A stretch of DNA of 64,000 bases from Halovivax limisalsi (GCF_023093535.1 NZ_CP095757.1:496001-560000), one strand, 5' to 3'. Shown: positions 9,405 to 17,858, counted from the stretch's first letter. The notes: generated by a model from the sequence alone, not told the origin. Translations and numbers: made by a program.

Positions 9405-10064
9405 ATGAACGTGGGTCTCATCGCCGATATCCACGCCAACCGCGTCGCCCTGGACGCCGTCCTCGAGGATATGCCGGCGGTCGACGCCCTCGTCTGCGCC
9501 GGCGACGTCGTCGGCTACAACCCCTGGCCGGGCGACTGCGTCAACGCGCTCCGCGAGCGCGACGTGCCGACCGTGATGGGCAACCACGACCGCGCGGTCG
9601 TCAGTGGGACCGGCTTTCGGTTCAACGACATGGCGTGCGCCGGCGTCGAGCACGCCGTCGCCGCCCTCGACGAGGACCAGCGGGCCTGGCTCGAGTCGCT
9701 CCCCGACGAGCGCAGACTGTTCGACGACCGGGTCCGCGTGGTCCACGGCCACCCGGCGGATCCGGATCGCTACACCTACCCCGGCGACTTCTCGCCCCGG
9801 TTGCTCGACGACGAGGCGTGTCTCGTCCTCGGGCACACACACGTCCAGCACGCCGAATCGTACGCCGAGGGGATCGTCGTGAATCCGGGCAGCGTCGGCC
9901 AACCGCGCGACGGCGACCCGCGGGCGGCCTACGCGACGCTCGATCTGGACGCGATGACGGCCGATACCCACCGCGTCGCGTACGATATCGAGGCTGTTCA
10001 GCGGGCCGTTCGCGATACTGGCCTGCCCGATCGGACGGCGACTCGCCTGGAACGCGGCGAGTGA
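9405..10064 (+). CDS. Calcineurin-like metallophosphoesterase
   Basis: The 219-residue protein shows the full metal-binding series of the family: LIADIHANRVAL (D, H), CAGDVVGYNPWP (D), MGNHD (N, H), VHGHP (H) and GHTHVQ (H). It resembles the YfcE/DNA-repair-exonuclease-like group that cleaves phosphodiesters with two metals; the natural substrate is unknown. The ATG at 9405 starts directly with the first strand (MNVGLIADI), so the longer frame starting at 9387 is unlikely. It follows purO by 118 bases on the same strand, but no promoter sharing can be shown. A second, more distant member of the family lies at 45842-46339. Confidence 0.88.
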   Translation: MNVGLIADIHANRVALDAVLEDMPAVDALVCAGDVVGYNPWPGDCVNALRERDVPTVMGNHDRAVVSGTGFRFNDMACAGVEHAVAALDEDQRAWLESLPDERRLFDDRVRVVHGHPADPDRYTYPGDFSPRLLDDEACLVLGHTHVQHAESYAEGIVVNPGSVGQPRDGDPRAAYATLDLDAMTADTHRVAYDIEAVQRAVRDTGLPDRTATRLERGE

Positions 10065-10154
10065 GCGTCCACGAACGTGTCCCGCAGCGGTCTATCACGA
10101 ACCCCTGACGGTGGCCGAACGGCTTTCACAACCGACGTGGTAGGGCGGGCCACC

Positions 10155-10523
10155 ATGCGGCTGCAACAGCTCCTCAGCAATCCGAAGCGAACGGGTCTGA
10201 TCTACGTCGCCATCGGCAGCGTCTCGCTGCTGAAGGCGATCGCGTTGCGCGACGATCGCCGGCGGTTTCGCCGCGAACTGACCGACGCCGCCCTCTTCCT
10301 CGGCGTCGGGATCGCGCTCCGGCGCTTCGCCGCGATGAAAGCCGAGAAACGAGCCGAACTCGAGTCCGTGATCCCGGACCGGCTGCGCGGGACCGGCGGA
10401 TCGACGGGCGGTGGCGGCCTTCGCGAGCGGGCGAGCGGGCGCCTTCGCGGTGATCGCCGCGACACGAAATCGAGTACCTCGACGGCCATCCGCGACCGGG
10501 CCCGATCGGTGCTCGCCGATTAA
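10155..10523 (+). CDS. Small conserved membrane-associated protein, function unknown
   Basis: The 122-residue protein starts MRLQQLLSNPKRTGLIYVAIGSVSLLKAIAL, so there is one likely membrane helix near the N-terminus. A second amphipathic stretch (ALFLGVGIALRRFAAM) follows, then a basic, Gly- and Ser-rich tail. The unusually basic character (many Arg) for a haloarchaeal protein suggests a link to nucleic acid or to the membrane surface. I recognise no named family. The ATG at 10155 was preferred over the frame start at 10077, which reads through residues of non-protein character. Confidence 0.6.
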   Translation: MRLQQLLSNPKRTGLIYVAIGSVSLLKAIALRDDRRRFRRELTDAALFLGVGIALRRFAAMKAEKRAELESVIPDRLRGTGGSTGGGGLRERASGRLRGDRRDTKSSTSTAIRDRARSVLAD

Positions 10524-10592
10524 TACCGCGCGGTATCCCGGGGCGAGTGCCGGGCTGGATCGGTATCGAGCCGACCCGTCGTCCGATCCGCG

Positions 10593-11957
10593 CTACGAGG
10601 AAGGGGTCGCGGAGGCGCCGACGGGTTCTAACTCGGCGGTAAAGTGTCTGAGTTCTGGGATCGGCGGCTCCGAGGCCAGCGCGAGGCCGGAGATCGATTC
10701 GCGTCGGTCGAGGACGTCTCGGGCGGTCTCGACGACGTGATCGATGTGATCCGCGCCGTAGGTTCGTCGCGGGACGGCCAGGCGGACGAGTTCCGGGCGG
10801 TCGGTGTCCGGGAAGGCGAGACTGCCGAGTTCGACCCCGCGAACGCCGCCCTCGAGGTAGAGCTCGCAGGCGAGCGCCTGCCCCGGGAACTCGGCGGCCG
10901 GGACGTGCGGTAGCGTCGCCGCCGCGTCGAGGTAGACGGCGTGGCCGCCGATCGGTTCGAAGACCGGCAGGCCGGCGTCGGCGAGCGACTCGCCGAGTCG
11001 CTGCACCTGAGCGACCCGGTCCGCGACGTAGGCCGCCTCGACCGCCTCCCGGAGCCCGACCGCCAGCGCCTCCATGTCGCGGCCGGCCATCCCGCCGTAG
11101 GTCGGAAAGCCTTCGTAGAGGATCGCCCGCTGCTTGCAAGCCTCGAAGACGTCGGCGTCGTCGGTCGCGACGAACCCGCCGACGTTGACCAGGCCGTCTT
11201 TCTTCCCGCTCATCACGATCGCGTCCGCGTAGCCGAGTTGCTCGCGAGCGATGTCGGCGACCGAGGCGTCGGCGAACTCGGATTCGCGCTCCCGGACGAA
11301 GTAGGCGTTCTCGGCGAACCGGCAGGCGTCGATCACGAACGCGGCATCGATGTCGGCGGCGAAGTCGGCCACCTCGCGGGTGTTCGCGACGCTAACCGGC
11401 TGACCGGCAGCCGAGTTGTTCGTGATGGTCAGGACGACCGCGGGGATCGCGTCGGCGCCAACCTCCGCGACGAGCTCGCGGCCGCGCTCGATCGAGAAGT
11501 CGCCCTTGAACGGCGCGTCGACGTCCGGATCGTCAGCGTCGGGCGACGGACAGTCGACGGGGTCGGCCCCCTGGTTCGCCACGTGCGCTCGGGTCGTGTC
11601 GAAGTGGGTGTTGTTCGGAACGACGTCGCCGTCGGACAGGAGCGTCCCGTAGAGGACGTTCTCGGCGCCGCGACCCTGGTGGGCGGGGACGACGTGCTCG
11701 AACCCCATCACGTCCGCGACCGCTCGCTCGAGCCGTCCGAAACTCTTCGAACCGGCGTACGATTCGTCGCCCCGCTGGAGCGCACCCCACTGGGCGTCGC
11801 TCATCGCACCCGTGCCGCTATCGGTGAGCAGGTCGACGTAGACGTCCCGCGCGTCGAGGTTGAAGAGGTTGTAGCCGGCCGCCTCCAGCGCCCGTTCGCG
11901 GGCCGATCGATCGGGCAACCGGATCCGCTCGGCGACCTTCGTTCGATAGGCGTCCAT
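10593..11957 (-). CDS. tnaA: Tryptophanase (tryptophan indole-lyase), PLP enzyme
   Basis: The 454-residue protein belongs to the beta-eliminating lyase family: NNTHFDTTRAHV, VVLTITNNSAAGQPVS, FVIDACRFAENAYFV, and the PLP lysine in VMSGKKDGLVNVGGF (about residue 251). The family splits tryptophan into indole, pyruvate and ammonia (TnaA) or tyrosine into phenol, pyruvate and ammonia (TPL). Stretches such as SGKKDxLVNxGGF and AGRDMEALAVGL resemble TPL. However, the position of the substrate-binding Arg of TPL (VRxMERG) reads VRGVELG, as in TnaA, and LPHVPAAEFPGQALACELY is TnaA-like. Tryptophanase is therefore favoured. A GTG two codons upstream (11963) is an alternative start. Confidence 0.9.
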   Translation of the reverse strand: MDAYRTKVAERIRLPDRSARERALEAAGYNLFNLDARDVYVDLLTDSGTGAMSDAQWGALQRGDESYAGSKSFGRLERAVADVMGFEHVVPAHQGRGAENVLYGTLLSDGDVVPNNTHFDTTRAHVANQGADPVDCPSPDADDPDVDAPFKGDFSIERGRELVAEVGADAIPAVVLTITNNSAAGQPVSVANTREVADFAADIDAAFVIDACRFAENAYFVRERESEFADASVADIAREQLGYADAIVMSGKKDGLVNVGGFVATDDADVFEACKQRAILYEGFPTYGGMAGRDMEALAVGLREAVEAAYVADRVAQVQRLGESLADAGLPVFEPIGGHAVYLDAAATLPHVPAAEFPGQALACELYLEGGVRGVELGSLAFPDTDRPELVRLAVPRRTYGADHIDHVVETARDVLDRRESISGLALASEPPIPELRHFTAELEPVGASATPSS

Positions 11958-12075
11958 ACGCACCCCTCACCGGACAGGCGTATCAATTCACCGTCAGAAA
12001 TGTGTCCGTCGACGCGTCGCACTGTCCCGTATCGTACGGATTCGTCCGCTGGTCGACGGAGTTTGACCGGACCCG

Positions 12076-12735
12076 TCAGGAGACCCACTCGAACACCGAT
12101 TCGGCGAGTTCGGCCTCGCGATCGGTGACCGCGTCCGAGTCGATCGCGGCGGGATCCGGTCGCGGTTCGCTCGCCCACGTCGAGGATCGAGCCGGCGCGT
12201 CGCGACGGTCGTCCCCGGAGGCGTTCGTCGGCCCGAACGAGTCGTTCGACACCCTTGCCGCGGCGGGGCCCGGGCCGACGAGAACGTGGTCTGCCCGCTC
12301 GGTCGTCGACGGTTCGTCGCCACCGTCCAGTCCGAGGAACGCCTCGAAGGAGTCGCCGTCGCCGGGCAGGACGTCGACCGTGGCACCACCGCCGACCGTC
12401 TCCGCGGTGTATCGCGGCCCGCTCGCACCCGATTCGGCCGTCCAGCCTCCGTTCGACGTGGTCCGGGGGCCGTCGAGGTGGGCGGATTCGGCGCCGACCC
12501 CGTCGGGAGACGCGACATCGTCCGCCCGGGGATCGAGCCCCACGTCGGCGAGGCGACTGAGGTGCTCCGACGCGGCCTCGACGTCGCCGTCGATCGCGGG
12601 GTCGGGTTCGGGGTCGTGCGCACCGGGACCGCCGAGGAGGTCGTCGACGTCGTCAGCGCCGAAGGCGGCGATGACGGCGTCGGGATCCGCGTCGACGTCT
12701 TCGAAGACTTCCGTGACGGGTACGTCGTCGGACAT
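12076..12735 (-). CDS. Acidic, low-complexity hypothetical protein
   Basis: The protein has 219 residues and is very rich in Asp, Ala, Gly, Pro and Ser. Two short structured parts flank a long disordered middle: an N-terminal MSDDVPVTEVFEDVDADPDAVIAAFGADDVDDLL and a C-terminal amphipathic helix (DREAELAESVFEWVS). A short N-terminal helix plus a disordered linker is common among haloarchaeal adaptor or regulatory proteins, but I cannot name the family. It lies upstream of tnaA on the same strand, 118 bases away, and downstream of lysC, also on the minus strand. Sharing a transcript with either is possible but unproven. Confidence 0.6.
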   Translation of the reverse strand: MSDDVPVTEVFEDVDADPDAVIAAFGADDVDDLLGGPGAHDPEPDPAIDGDVEAASEHLSRLADVGLDPRADDVASPDGVGAESAHLDGPRTTSNGGWTAESGASGPRYTAETVGGGATVDVLPGDGDSFEAFLGLDGGDEPSTTERADHVLVGPGPAAARVSNDSFGPTNASGDDRRDAPARSSTWASEPRPDPAAIDSDAVTDREAELAESVFEWVS

Positions 12736-12894
12736 ACCTGAACGCGGCAACGATCTCCGGTTTGGTTACACGCCGGTTACCGATCGAACGACGCCGGTCA
12801 ACGAGCGGTCCCTTCGGGAAACCCGGGGTTTCTCGGCGGGGTGTAGCAACCGGTCGTTCGCGGGTCTCCCGGACGAGCCGATGCGATCGCCCGA

Positions 12895-14073
12895 TCAGAA
12901 GAGGTCCTGGGCGAGTTCCAGCCCGCGTTCGCGATCCTCCCAATCGACGAGGATCGCGACGCTGGTGGCCGAGGTGACCAGATCGTGAATCTGGAGGCGC
13001 GCCTCCGCGAAGGGTTCGACGATCTCGTGGATGACGCCCGGCTGGGTCGGCAGTTCGCCGCCGGTGAGCGTGATCACGGCCAGGGGTTGATCGACGGTGA
13101 CGCTCGCGATGTCGTCGTGTTCGATCACCTGCCGGTGGAGGATGTTCTCCGCGCGTTCGGCCTCCTCGGCGTCGACGTAGAAGGTCACGGTGTCGAGCCC
13201 GCTCGCGGCGACGTCGACGTTGATCTCGGCCTCCCCGAGGGCGGTCGAGAGCGTCTGGAGGATGCCCGGGTGGTTGCGGATCGAGCGGCCGGCGACGGTC
13301 AGGCAGGCCAGCGGGTACTCCCGGAGGTCGACGAGATTCTCGAAGGTGCCCTCGATCTCGGTGCCGCCCGTCAGGAGGTCGCCGTGCTGGTAGTGGACGA
13401 CGCGGACGGCGAGGGACTCGTCCTTGTAGGACAGCGCCGACGGGGCCACGACTTCGGCCCCGCGAAACGAGAGGTTTCGCAGTTCGTCGACGGAGATCTG
13501 CCCGACGTTCCTGGCGCCTTCGACGACGTGCGGGTCGCCCGTCATCACGCCCTCGACGTCGGTGACGATGACGACCTCGTCCGCGTCCATGTAGTTGCCG
13601 AGCATGACGGCCGTCGTGTCGGAACCCCCACGCCCGAGCGTCGTGATCGTTCCGTCCGGCCCCTCCGCGAGGAACCCGGTGACGACGGGCACCGTCTCCG
13701 CACTCGTTTCGACGAGCGCGTCGGCCCGCCGCTTGGTCTCCTCGACATCGACCTCGCCGAACTCGTCGGTGACGACCGGCCAGTCGCCGTCGCCCGGTTC
13801 GAGGAACGTCGCGTCGACGTCGCGCGCCGACAGCGCCGCCTTGAGCATCCGCACCGAGGTCCGCTCGCCCATGCTGACGATCTCGGCGCGATCGGCCTCG
13901 CTCGCCTCGAAGCTGATCTCCTCGAGGAGCTCGTCGGTCGTCGACCCCATCGCGCTCGCGACGACGACGATCTCGTGGCCGTCCGCGACCGCGGTCGCGA
14001 TCGAGTCGGCCGCGCGGGAGATCCGATCCCCCGTGCCCAGGCTCGTCCCGCCGAACTTGGCTACGACGCGCAC
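12895..14073 (-). CDS. lysC: Aspartate kinase
   Basis: The 392-residue protein has the amino-acid-kinase N-terminus VVAKFGGTSLGTG. It also carries IVVVASAMGSTTDELL, MGERTSVRML, VVTGFLAEGPDGTITTLGRGGSDTTAVMLG and VTDVEGVMTGDP (kinase domain, residues 1-250). Two C-terminal ACT domains follow (ACLTVAGRSIRNHPGILQTLSTAL and AVITLTGGELPTQPGVIHEIVEP). It phosphorylates aspartate at the first step of the threonine, methionine and (where present) diaminopimelate/lysine routes; the ACT domains suggest allosteric control. The start MRVVAKFGG leaves no room for a longer N-terminus. Bases 12736-12894 downstream of it hold no feature. Confidence 0.95.
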   Translation of the reverse strand: MRVVAKFGGTSLGTGDRISRAADSIATAVADGHEIVVVASAMGSTTDELLEEISFEASEADRAEIVSMGERTSVRMLKAALSARDVDATFLEPGDGDWPVVTDEFGEVDVEETKRRADALVETSAETVPVVTGFLAEGPDGTITTLGRGGSDTTAVMLGNYMDADEVVIVTDVEGVMTGDPHVVEGARNVGQISVDELRNLSFRGAEVVAPSALSYKDESLAVRVVHYQHGDLLTGGTEIEGTFENLVDLREYPLACLTVAGRSIRNHPGILQTLSTALGEAEINVDVAASGLDTVTFYVDAEEAERAENILHRQVIEHDDIASVTVDQPLAVITLTGGELPTQPGVIHEIVEPFAEARLQIHDLVTSATSVAILVDWEDRERGLELAQDLF

Positions 14074-14207
14074 GCTCTCACCCCGTGATTGGATCCCTCA
14101 GACCGTTCCGAGACCGTTCGCCGTCGTCGTCCGGCTGTGACGTCGATCATATTCCTGGATTTCAGCCGGATCGATGATAACGCTGTCCCTCGATGGGATT
14201 TTTTGCC

Positions 14208-14330
14208 ACCGAACTATTCCGCGGCGGGTTCGCCTGCGGCGAACCACTTGCGGAAAATTTTCGATGAAAAAGGCCGCCTCCGCCGGCTTCGCCCGCTTCG
14301 GCGGTGAATCGCTCACTTCGTTCGCAAACA
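14208..14330 (+). repeat. Dispersed haloarchaeal repeat, copy A
   Basis: The copy begins CACCGAACTATTCCGCGGCG and continues through an 8-bp hairpin (GGTTCGCC-TGC-GGCGAACC). It then runs through the motif TTCGATGAAAAAGGCC, a GC-rich stem (CCGCCGGCTTCGCCCGCTTCGGCGG) and CTCACTTCGTTCGC. Copy B at 15178-15304 has the same order in inverted orientation; over the first 70 bases about nine of ten positions match. The copies bracket the lipoprotein gene at 14567. The rest of the 14074-14566 gap shows no gene. Confidence 0.75.
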
Positions 14331-14566
14331 GTAGTGCAGCGATTACGGGTCTGTTTAGACGACCAGTGTAACATGACCGTATATTATAGTTGATGTTATC
14401 AAAGCCATCCTGCTGGATCCAGAGGATAATACAGTAATCTGGCATCACGTATTCCGTGCGGTCCGAGCTGGATCAGTCGATCAAAAATTGTCGTGCTAGC
14501 CGACCAATCAATGATCGGTTTGCGTGTTTCAAGAAAGTTTTTATGCATACGATGAAGGGCGGGAAT

Positions 14567-14920
14567 ATGAAACGTCGCGCCGTTCTTGCTGCCAGCGGAG
14601 CCGCCTTCTCAACTGTTATGGCTGGCTGTTCAGTCATGAATACGGAGGACTTCCCTGATAATTGTGAACTGATACATGATGTAGGGGAGCCGTCGGAATT
14701 TGACGCACCCAGAGAAACGTACAGATACGAGAATTTGAGCAGGGAGGCCCGGCAAGTATTCGATGAGGCTCTTGTGGATGGCAGTTACTTTACCACAAAT
14801 CAAAGTTTGCGCTCCGAAGAACTCCGGTACGAGGGTATCAGGTCTATCTACCATATAATTTATGATAATGAAACTTATGGACTGGCAACGTATGTAAATG
14901 AAGGCTGCTACGGTCCGTAA
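14567..14920 (+). CDS. Small putative lipoprotein in an AT-rich patch
   Basis: The 117-residue protein starts MKRRAVLAASGAAFSTVMAGC, a twin-arginine-like signal followed by a lipobox (MAGC); Cys21 of this start would be lipidated. The mature part (ETYRYENLSREARQVFDEAL, then GIRSIYHIIYDNETYGLATYV) is not acidic in the usual way and I recognise no family. Codons here often end in A or T, unlike every neighbouring gene, so the gene probably came from elsewhere. It is enclosed by two inverted repeat copies (14208-14330 and 15178-15304). An in-frame ATG at 14552 is an alternative start. Confidence 0.65.
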   Translation: MKRRAVLAASGAAFSTVMAGCSVMNTEDFPDNCELIHDVGEPSEFDAPRETYRYENLSREARQVFDEALVDGSYFTTNQSLRSEELRYEGIRSIYHIIYDNETYGLATYVNEGCYGP

Positions 14921-15028
14921 AGGCGGCAGGTACCATCGACGGGAATTCCGGAGCGGGGCGAACGGTCAACCCTCAGCGACGCCGTAGGGCGCGCCGTCAG
15001 CCATTTTATCGACGTTTTTTGGTGTTGA

Positions 15029-15047
15029 GCGGGACCGAAGGTCCCGC
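15029..15047. repeat. Perfect hairpin next to a T-run
   Basis: GCGGGACC-GAA-GGTCCCGC forms an 8-bp stem with a 3-base loop. A run of six T lies at 15015-15020 on its left side. It could act as a terminator for the lipoprotein transcript, but the T-run precedes the stem on the plus strand, so that role is uncertain. Confidence 0.4.
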
Positions 15048-15177
15048 TGACCACGCGAACGGACGCTGCGCGCCCGCGAGCAGAGATGGGTTCGCCGAAG
15101 ACGCACCCGACGAAGAAGAAGTCGGTCCGCACGTTCAGGTATCGTTCGATACCATTGCGCGAGTACGACGGTCGAGC

Positions 15178-15304
15178 ATCCGAGCGAGCGGAGCGAGTGA
15201 GGTTCTCCGGGGGCGAGGCCGCAGGCCGAGCCACCGGCCTTTTTCATCGAAGTTTTTGCGCAAGCGGTTCGCCGTAGGCGAACCCGCCGCGGAAAAAGTT
15301 CGGT
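15178..15304 (-). repeat. Dispersed haloarchaeal repeat, copy B (inverted to copy A)
   Basis: Read on the minus strand from 15304 it begins CACCGAACTTTTTCCGCGGC and has the hairpin GGTTCGCC-TAC-GGCGAACC and the same TTCGATGAAAAAGGCC core. It then has a different GC stem and CTCACTCGCTCCGCTCGCTCG. It ends only 37 bases before the gene at 15341. The gap 14921-15340 holds this repeat, the hairpin at 15029 and no supportable gene. Confidence 0.75.
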
Positions 15305-15340
15305 GCTGACCCTTATGCCGCCCGGGCCCGTAGGCCGCGT

Positions 15341-15775
15341 ATGCACGTTCGTGACGCACGCGAGGCAGACGCGAACGCGCTCGCCGCCTTCGCGGACGTT
15401 CCGACCGAGGTCATCGGCAATCTCGTCCACGACCGGACGGTCCGCGTCGCGGAGGCCGAGGCGACGGATCCGTCCGTCGCGTCCGACGCGGACCGCCTCG
15501 ACGGGACGGACCCGGAGAACGTCCTGGGGTTCGTCAGTTTCGACGCCGGGGCCGACGCCGTCACGATCACCCAGCTCCGCGGTACCGAAGCCGCCTGCGA
15601 CCGCCTGCTGTCCGAGCCGGTGTCGTTCGCCGCGGGAGAATCCATGGATGTCGAAGCGCTGACCACGCCGGACGACGAGCCCGTCATCGCCGCACTCGAA
15701 GCCAACGGGTTCGAGCGCGTCGGTGCCGGCCCGCGATTCGACGGGACGGAGACGGTTCTATTTCGACTGGAGTGA
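15341..15775 (+). CDS. GNAT-like N-acetyltransferase domain protein, substrate unknown
   Basis: The 144-residue protein begins MHVRDAREADANALAAF, the typical first strand and helix of the GNAT fold. It continues with VLGFVSFDAGADAVTITQLRG (central strands) and ends with ALEANGFERVGAGPRFDGTETVLFRLE, the usual last helix-strand pair. The acetyl-CoA-binding Q/RxxGxG/A loop is not clear, so it may be a degenerate or non-catalytic member. A TATA-like CCTTATG about 27 bases upstream of the ATG fits a leaderless transcript. It is the last gene before the origin region. Confidence 0.65.
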   Translation: MHVRDAREADANALAAFADVPTEVIGNLVHDRTVRVAEAEATDPSVASDADRLDGTDPENVLGFVSFDAGADAVTITQLRGTEAACDRLLSEPVSFAAGESMDVEALTTPDDEPVIAALEANGFERVGAGPRFDGTETVLFRLE

Positions 15776-15871
15776 GTCGCAACAATATCGCGTACGGGCC
15801 GTATCGAACGATATTTAGGGGTCTGGACCGGAATCGCAGAGACGCACGGTGCAGACCGTCTCCACGAGAAC

Positions 15872-15888
15872 ACATACATTTATTATGT
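15872..15888. promoter_or_regulatory. AT-rich hairpin upstream of orc1 (candidate unwinding element or promoter)
   Basis: ACATA-CATTTAT-TATGT is a 5-bp inverted repeat in a short AT-rich island. It lies 147 bases before the orc1 start and 112 bases before the ORB at 16000. It could be part of a DNA-unwinding element or the orc1 promoter. Confidence 0.35.
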
Positions 15889-15999
15889 AGCTGTTCATCT
15901 GGTTCGGCTGCATCAACTGGACGCTCGAAGAGATCTCGTTCGACACGATTCCGCTCTCGAGCGTCCCTCCAGGGGTATCAGACGGGAAACGGGCCACAC

Positions 16000-16021
16000 G
16001 TTCCAGCTGAAACGGAGGGGT
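16000..16021 (+). promoter_or_regulatory. ORB 1 (origin recognition box) upstream of orc1
   Basis: It reads GTTCCAGCTGAAACGGAGG followed by GGT, a full match to the haloarchaeal ORB pattern (TTCCAnnTGAAACnnnGGGGT). It ends 13 bases before the orc1 start codon, so binding of Orc1 there could also repress its own gene. Confidence 0.8.
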
Positions 16022-16034
16022 ACGCGTACGACGA

Positions 16035-17858
16035 ATGTCTGACGACGATTCACACGACCGACGTCCGACCGACCGCCCAGCCAGCGAATCGACGCCCGGC
16101 TTCCGGGCCGAACTCGATTCGTCGGAGATCGGCGGATCCGAGTCGAAACAGGGCCTGTTCGACGACCTGTTGAGCGGCGAGCCCATCTTCGAGAACAAGG
16201 AGGTCCTCAGACCGTCGTACACGCCCCACGAGTTGCCCCACCGATCCGATCAGATCAACAAGATGGCGACCATCCTCGTCGCGGCGCTCCGCGGCGAGAC
16301 GCCGTCGAACATCCTCATCTACGGAAAGACGGGGACCGGCAAGACCGCGAGCGCGAAGTTCGTCAGCAAGGAACTCGAGCAGACCTCCACGAAGTACAGC
16401 GTCCCCTGCGACGTCGAGTACATCAACTGCGAGGTGACCGACACGCAGTATCGCGTGCTCGCCCAGCTCGCGAATACGTTCATCGAGACCAACAGGGCCC
16501 GCATCGACGAACGGGTGGCCGAACTCGAGTCGCTGAAGGAGGCCGTCAGGGAGTACGAATCGGGCGCACCCGGCACCCGATCGGGCGAGCCAGCCCGAGA
16601 CGCGACCTCGAACGTCGAGGCGACAAACGGTGACGACGCGCCCGCTACGGACTCCGCAACGCAGACGTCGACGAATACCGCCGAGCACCGACAGTCGACG
16701 TGGTCGAGCGACGGGGATCCCGGAACCGGAGGTGGCGTTCCAGATGAAACGAAGGGCTCCGCGTCCGGCGATCGACCATCGGATCAGGTGGAGTCACAGA
16801 TCGATTCCTCGTCCAGTTCAACCCCAGATACCACGGCATCTGCAGGTGAAATAGAGGGGTTCCAGTCGCCAGACGAACCGGCCAACGACCACCCGTTCAC
16901 CGACACCGAGTTCACCACGGTCGAGGGCGTCGACGACAGGATCGAACAGCTGGAGGCAGATCGCGACTCCTTCGAGGACGTTCCGATGACCGGCTGGCCG
17001 ACCGATCGCGTCTACAGCGTCTTCTTCGACGCCGTCGACTACTCCGAACGAGTCGTCGTCATCATGCTCGACGAGATCGACAAGCTCGTCGAGAAGAGCG
17101 GCGACGATACGCTGTACAATCTCTCGCGGATGAACTCCGAGCTCGAGAACTCGCGCGTCTCGATCATGGGCATCTCGAACGACCTCAAGTTCACCGACTT
17201 CCTCGACCCGCGCGTGAAGTCCTCGCTCGGCGAGGAAGAGATCGTCTTCCCGCCGTACGACGCCAATCAGCTGCGCGATATCCTCCAGCATCGCTCGGAG
17301 GTGGCGTTCAAGGAGGGCGCGCTGACGTCGGACGTCATTCCCCTCTGTGCGGCGTTCGCCGCCCAGGAGCACGGCGACGCCCGACGTGCGCTCGACCTCC
17401 TCCGGACGGCGGGGGAACTGGCGGAGCGCTCCCAGACCGACACGGTCGTCGAAGAGCACGTCCGCCAGGCCCAGGACAAGATCGAACTCGACCGCGTCGT
17501 CGAGGTCGTCCGCACCCTGCCGACCCAGAGCAAGCTGGTCCTCTTCTCGATCATCCTGCTCGAGCAGCACGGCGTCCACAGCATCAACACCGGCGAGGTG
17601 TACAACATTTACAAGCGCCTGTGCAAGGAACTCGACACGGACGTCCTGACCCAGCGACGGGTCACCGATCTGATCAGCGAACTCGACATGCTCGGCATCG
17701 TCAACGCCGTCGTCGTCTCGAAGGGCCGCTACGGCCGCACCAAGGAGATCAGCCTCTCGGTTCCACTCGAAGAGACGGAGGTCGTGCTCCGCTCGGACTC
17801 CCGTCTCAGCGACATCGACGACGTCAAGCCCTTCGTCCAGGCCCGGTTCGACAACTGA
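16035..17858 (+). CDS. orc1: Replication initiator Orc1/Cdc6
   Basis: The 607-residue protein is an AAA+ initiator: Walker A GKTGTGKT at 97-104, Walker B VVIMLDEID at 341-349, sensor-1 MGISNDL and sensor-2 HGDARRALDLLR. A C-terminal winged helix follows (LPTQSKLVLFSIILLEQHGVHSINTGEVYNIYK...). A Ser-, Asp- and Thr-rich insert of roughly 110 residues (about 176-285) splits the AAA+ core between Walker A and Walker B. It looks disordered and its DNA carries two ORB-like sites. Orc1 binds ORBs and loads the MCM helicase. The neighbours (PolD1, oapABC, many ORBs) mark this as the initiator of the main origin. The ATG at 16035 lies just after an ORB. Confidence 0.96.
   Translation: MSDDDSHDRRPTDRPASESTPGFRAELDSSEIGGSESKQGLFDDLLSGEPIFENKEVLRPSYTPHELPHRSDQINKMATILVAALRGETPSNILIYGKTGTGKTASAKFVSKELEQTSTKYSVPCDVEYINCEVTDTQYRVLAQLANTFIETNRARIDERVAELESLKEAVREYESGAPGTRSGEPARDATSNVEATNGDDAPATDSATQTSTNTAEHRQSTWSSDGDPGTGGGVPDETKGSASGDRPSDQVESQIDSSSSSTPDTTASAGEIEGFQSPDEPANDHPFTDTEFTTVEGVDDRIEQLEADRDSFEDVPMTGWPTDRVYSVFFDAVDYSERVVVIMLDEIDKLVEKSGDDTLYNLSRMNSELENSRVSIMGISNDLKFTDFLDPRVKSSLGEEEIVFPPYDANQLRDILQHRSEVAFKEGALTSDVIPLCAAFAAQEHGDARRALDLLRTAGELAERSQTDTVVEEHVRQAQDKIELDRVVEVVRTLPTQSKLVLFSIILLEQHGVHSINTGEVYNIYKRLCKELDTDVLTQRRVTDLISELDMLGIVNAVVVSKGRYGRTKEISLSVPLEETEVVLRSDSRLSDIDDVKPFVQARFDN
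16737..16758 (+). promoter_or_regulatory. ORB 2, inside the orc1 linker
   Basis: GTTCCAGATGAAACGAAGGG followed by CT matches the ORB core but has a three-base G-tract. It encodes residues VPDETKG (235-241) of the disordered insert. Confidence 0.6.
16839..16860 (+). promoter_or_regulatory. ORB-like 3, inside the orc1 linker (weaker)
   Basis: TCTGCAGGTGAAATAGAGGG followed by GT keeps AGGTGAAAnnGAGGGGT but deviates in the TTCCA half. It is in the same orientation as ORB 2, 102 bases further on. Confidence 0.45.

Noticed and set aside
15086-15277. Small basic plus-strand frame between the lipoprotein gene and the acetyltransferase-like gene
   Set aside because: It ends inside the dispersed repeat and has no acidic bias. 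It is probably an artefact of repeat DNA.
15981-16000. Second ORB upstream of orc1 (GACGGGAAACGGGCC)
   Set aside because: It shares only GAAAC and a short G-run and lacks the TTCCA half and the spacing of the other boxes.
16808-16826. ORB-like TCGTCCAGTTCAACCCC in orc1
   Set aside because: TCCAGTTCAAC resembles the first half, but the second half is C-rich instead of G-rich, so it does not fit in either orientation.
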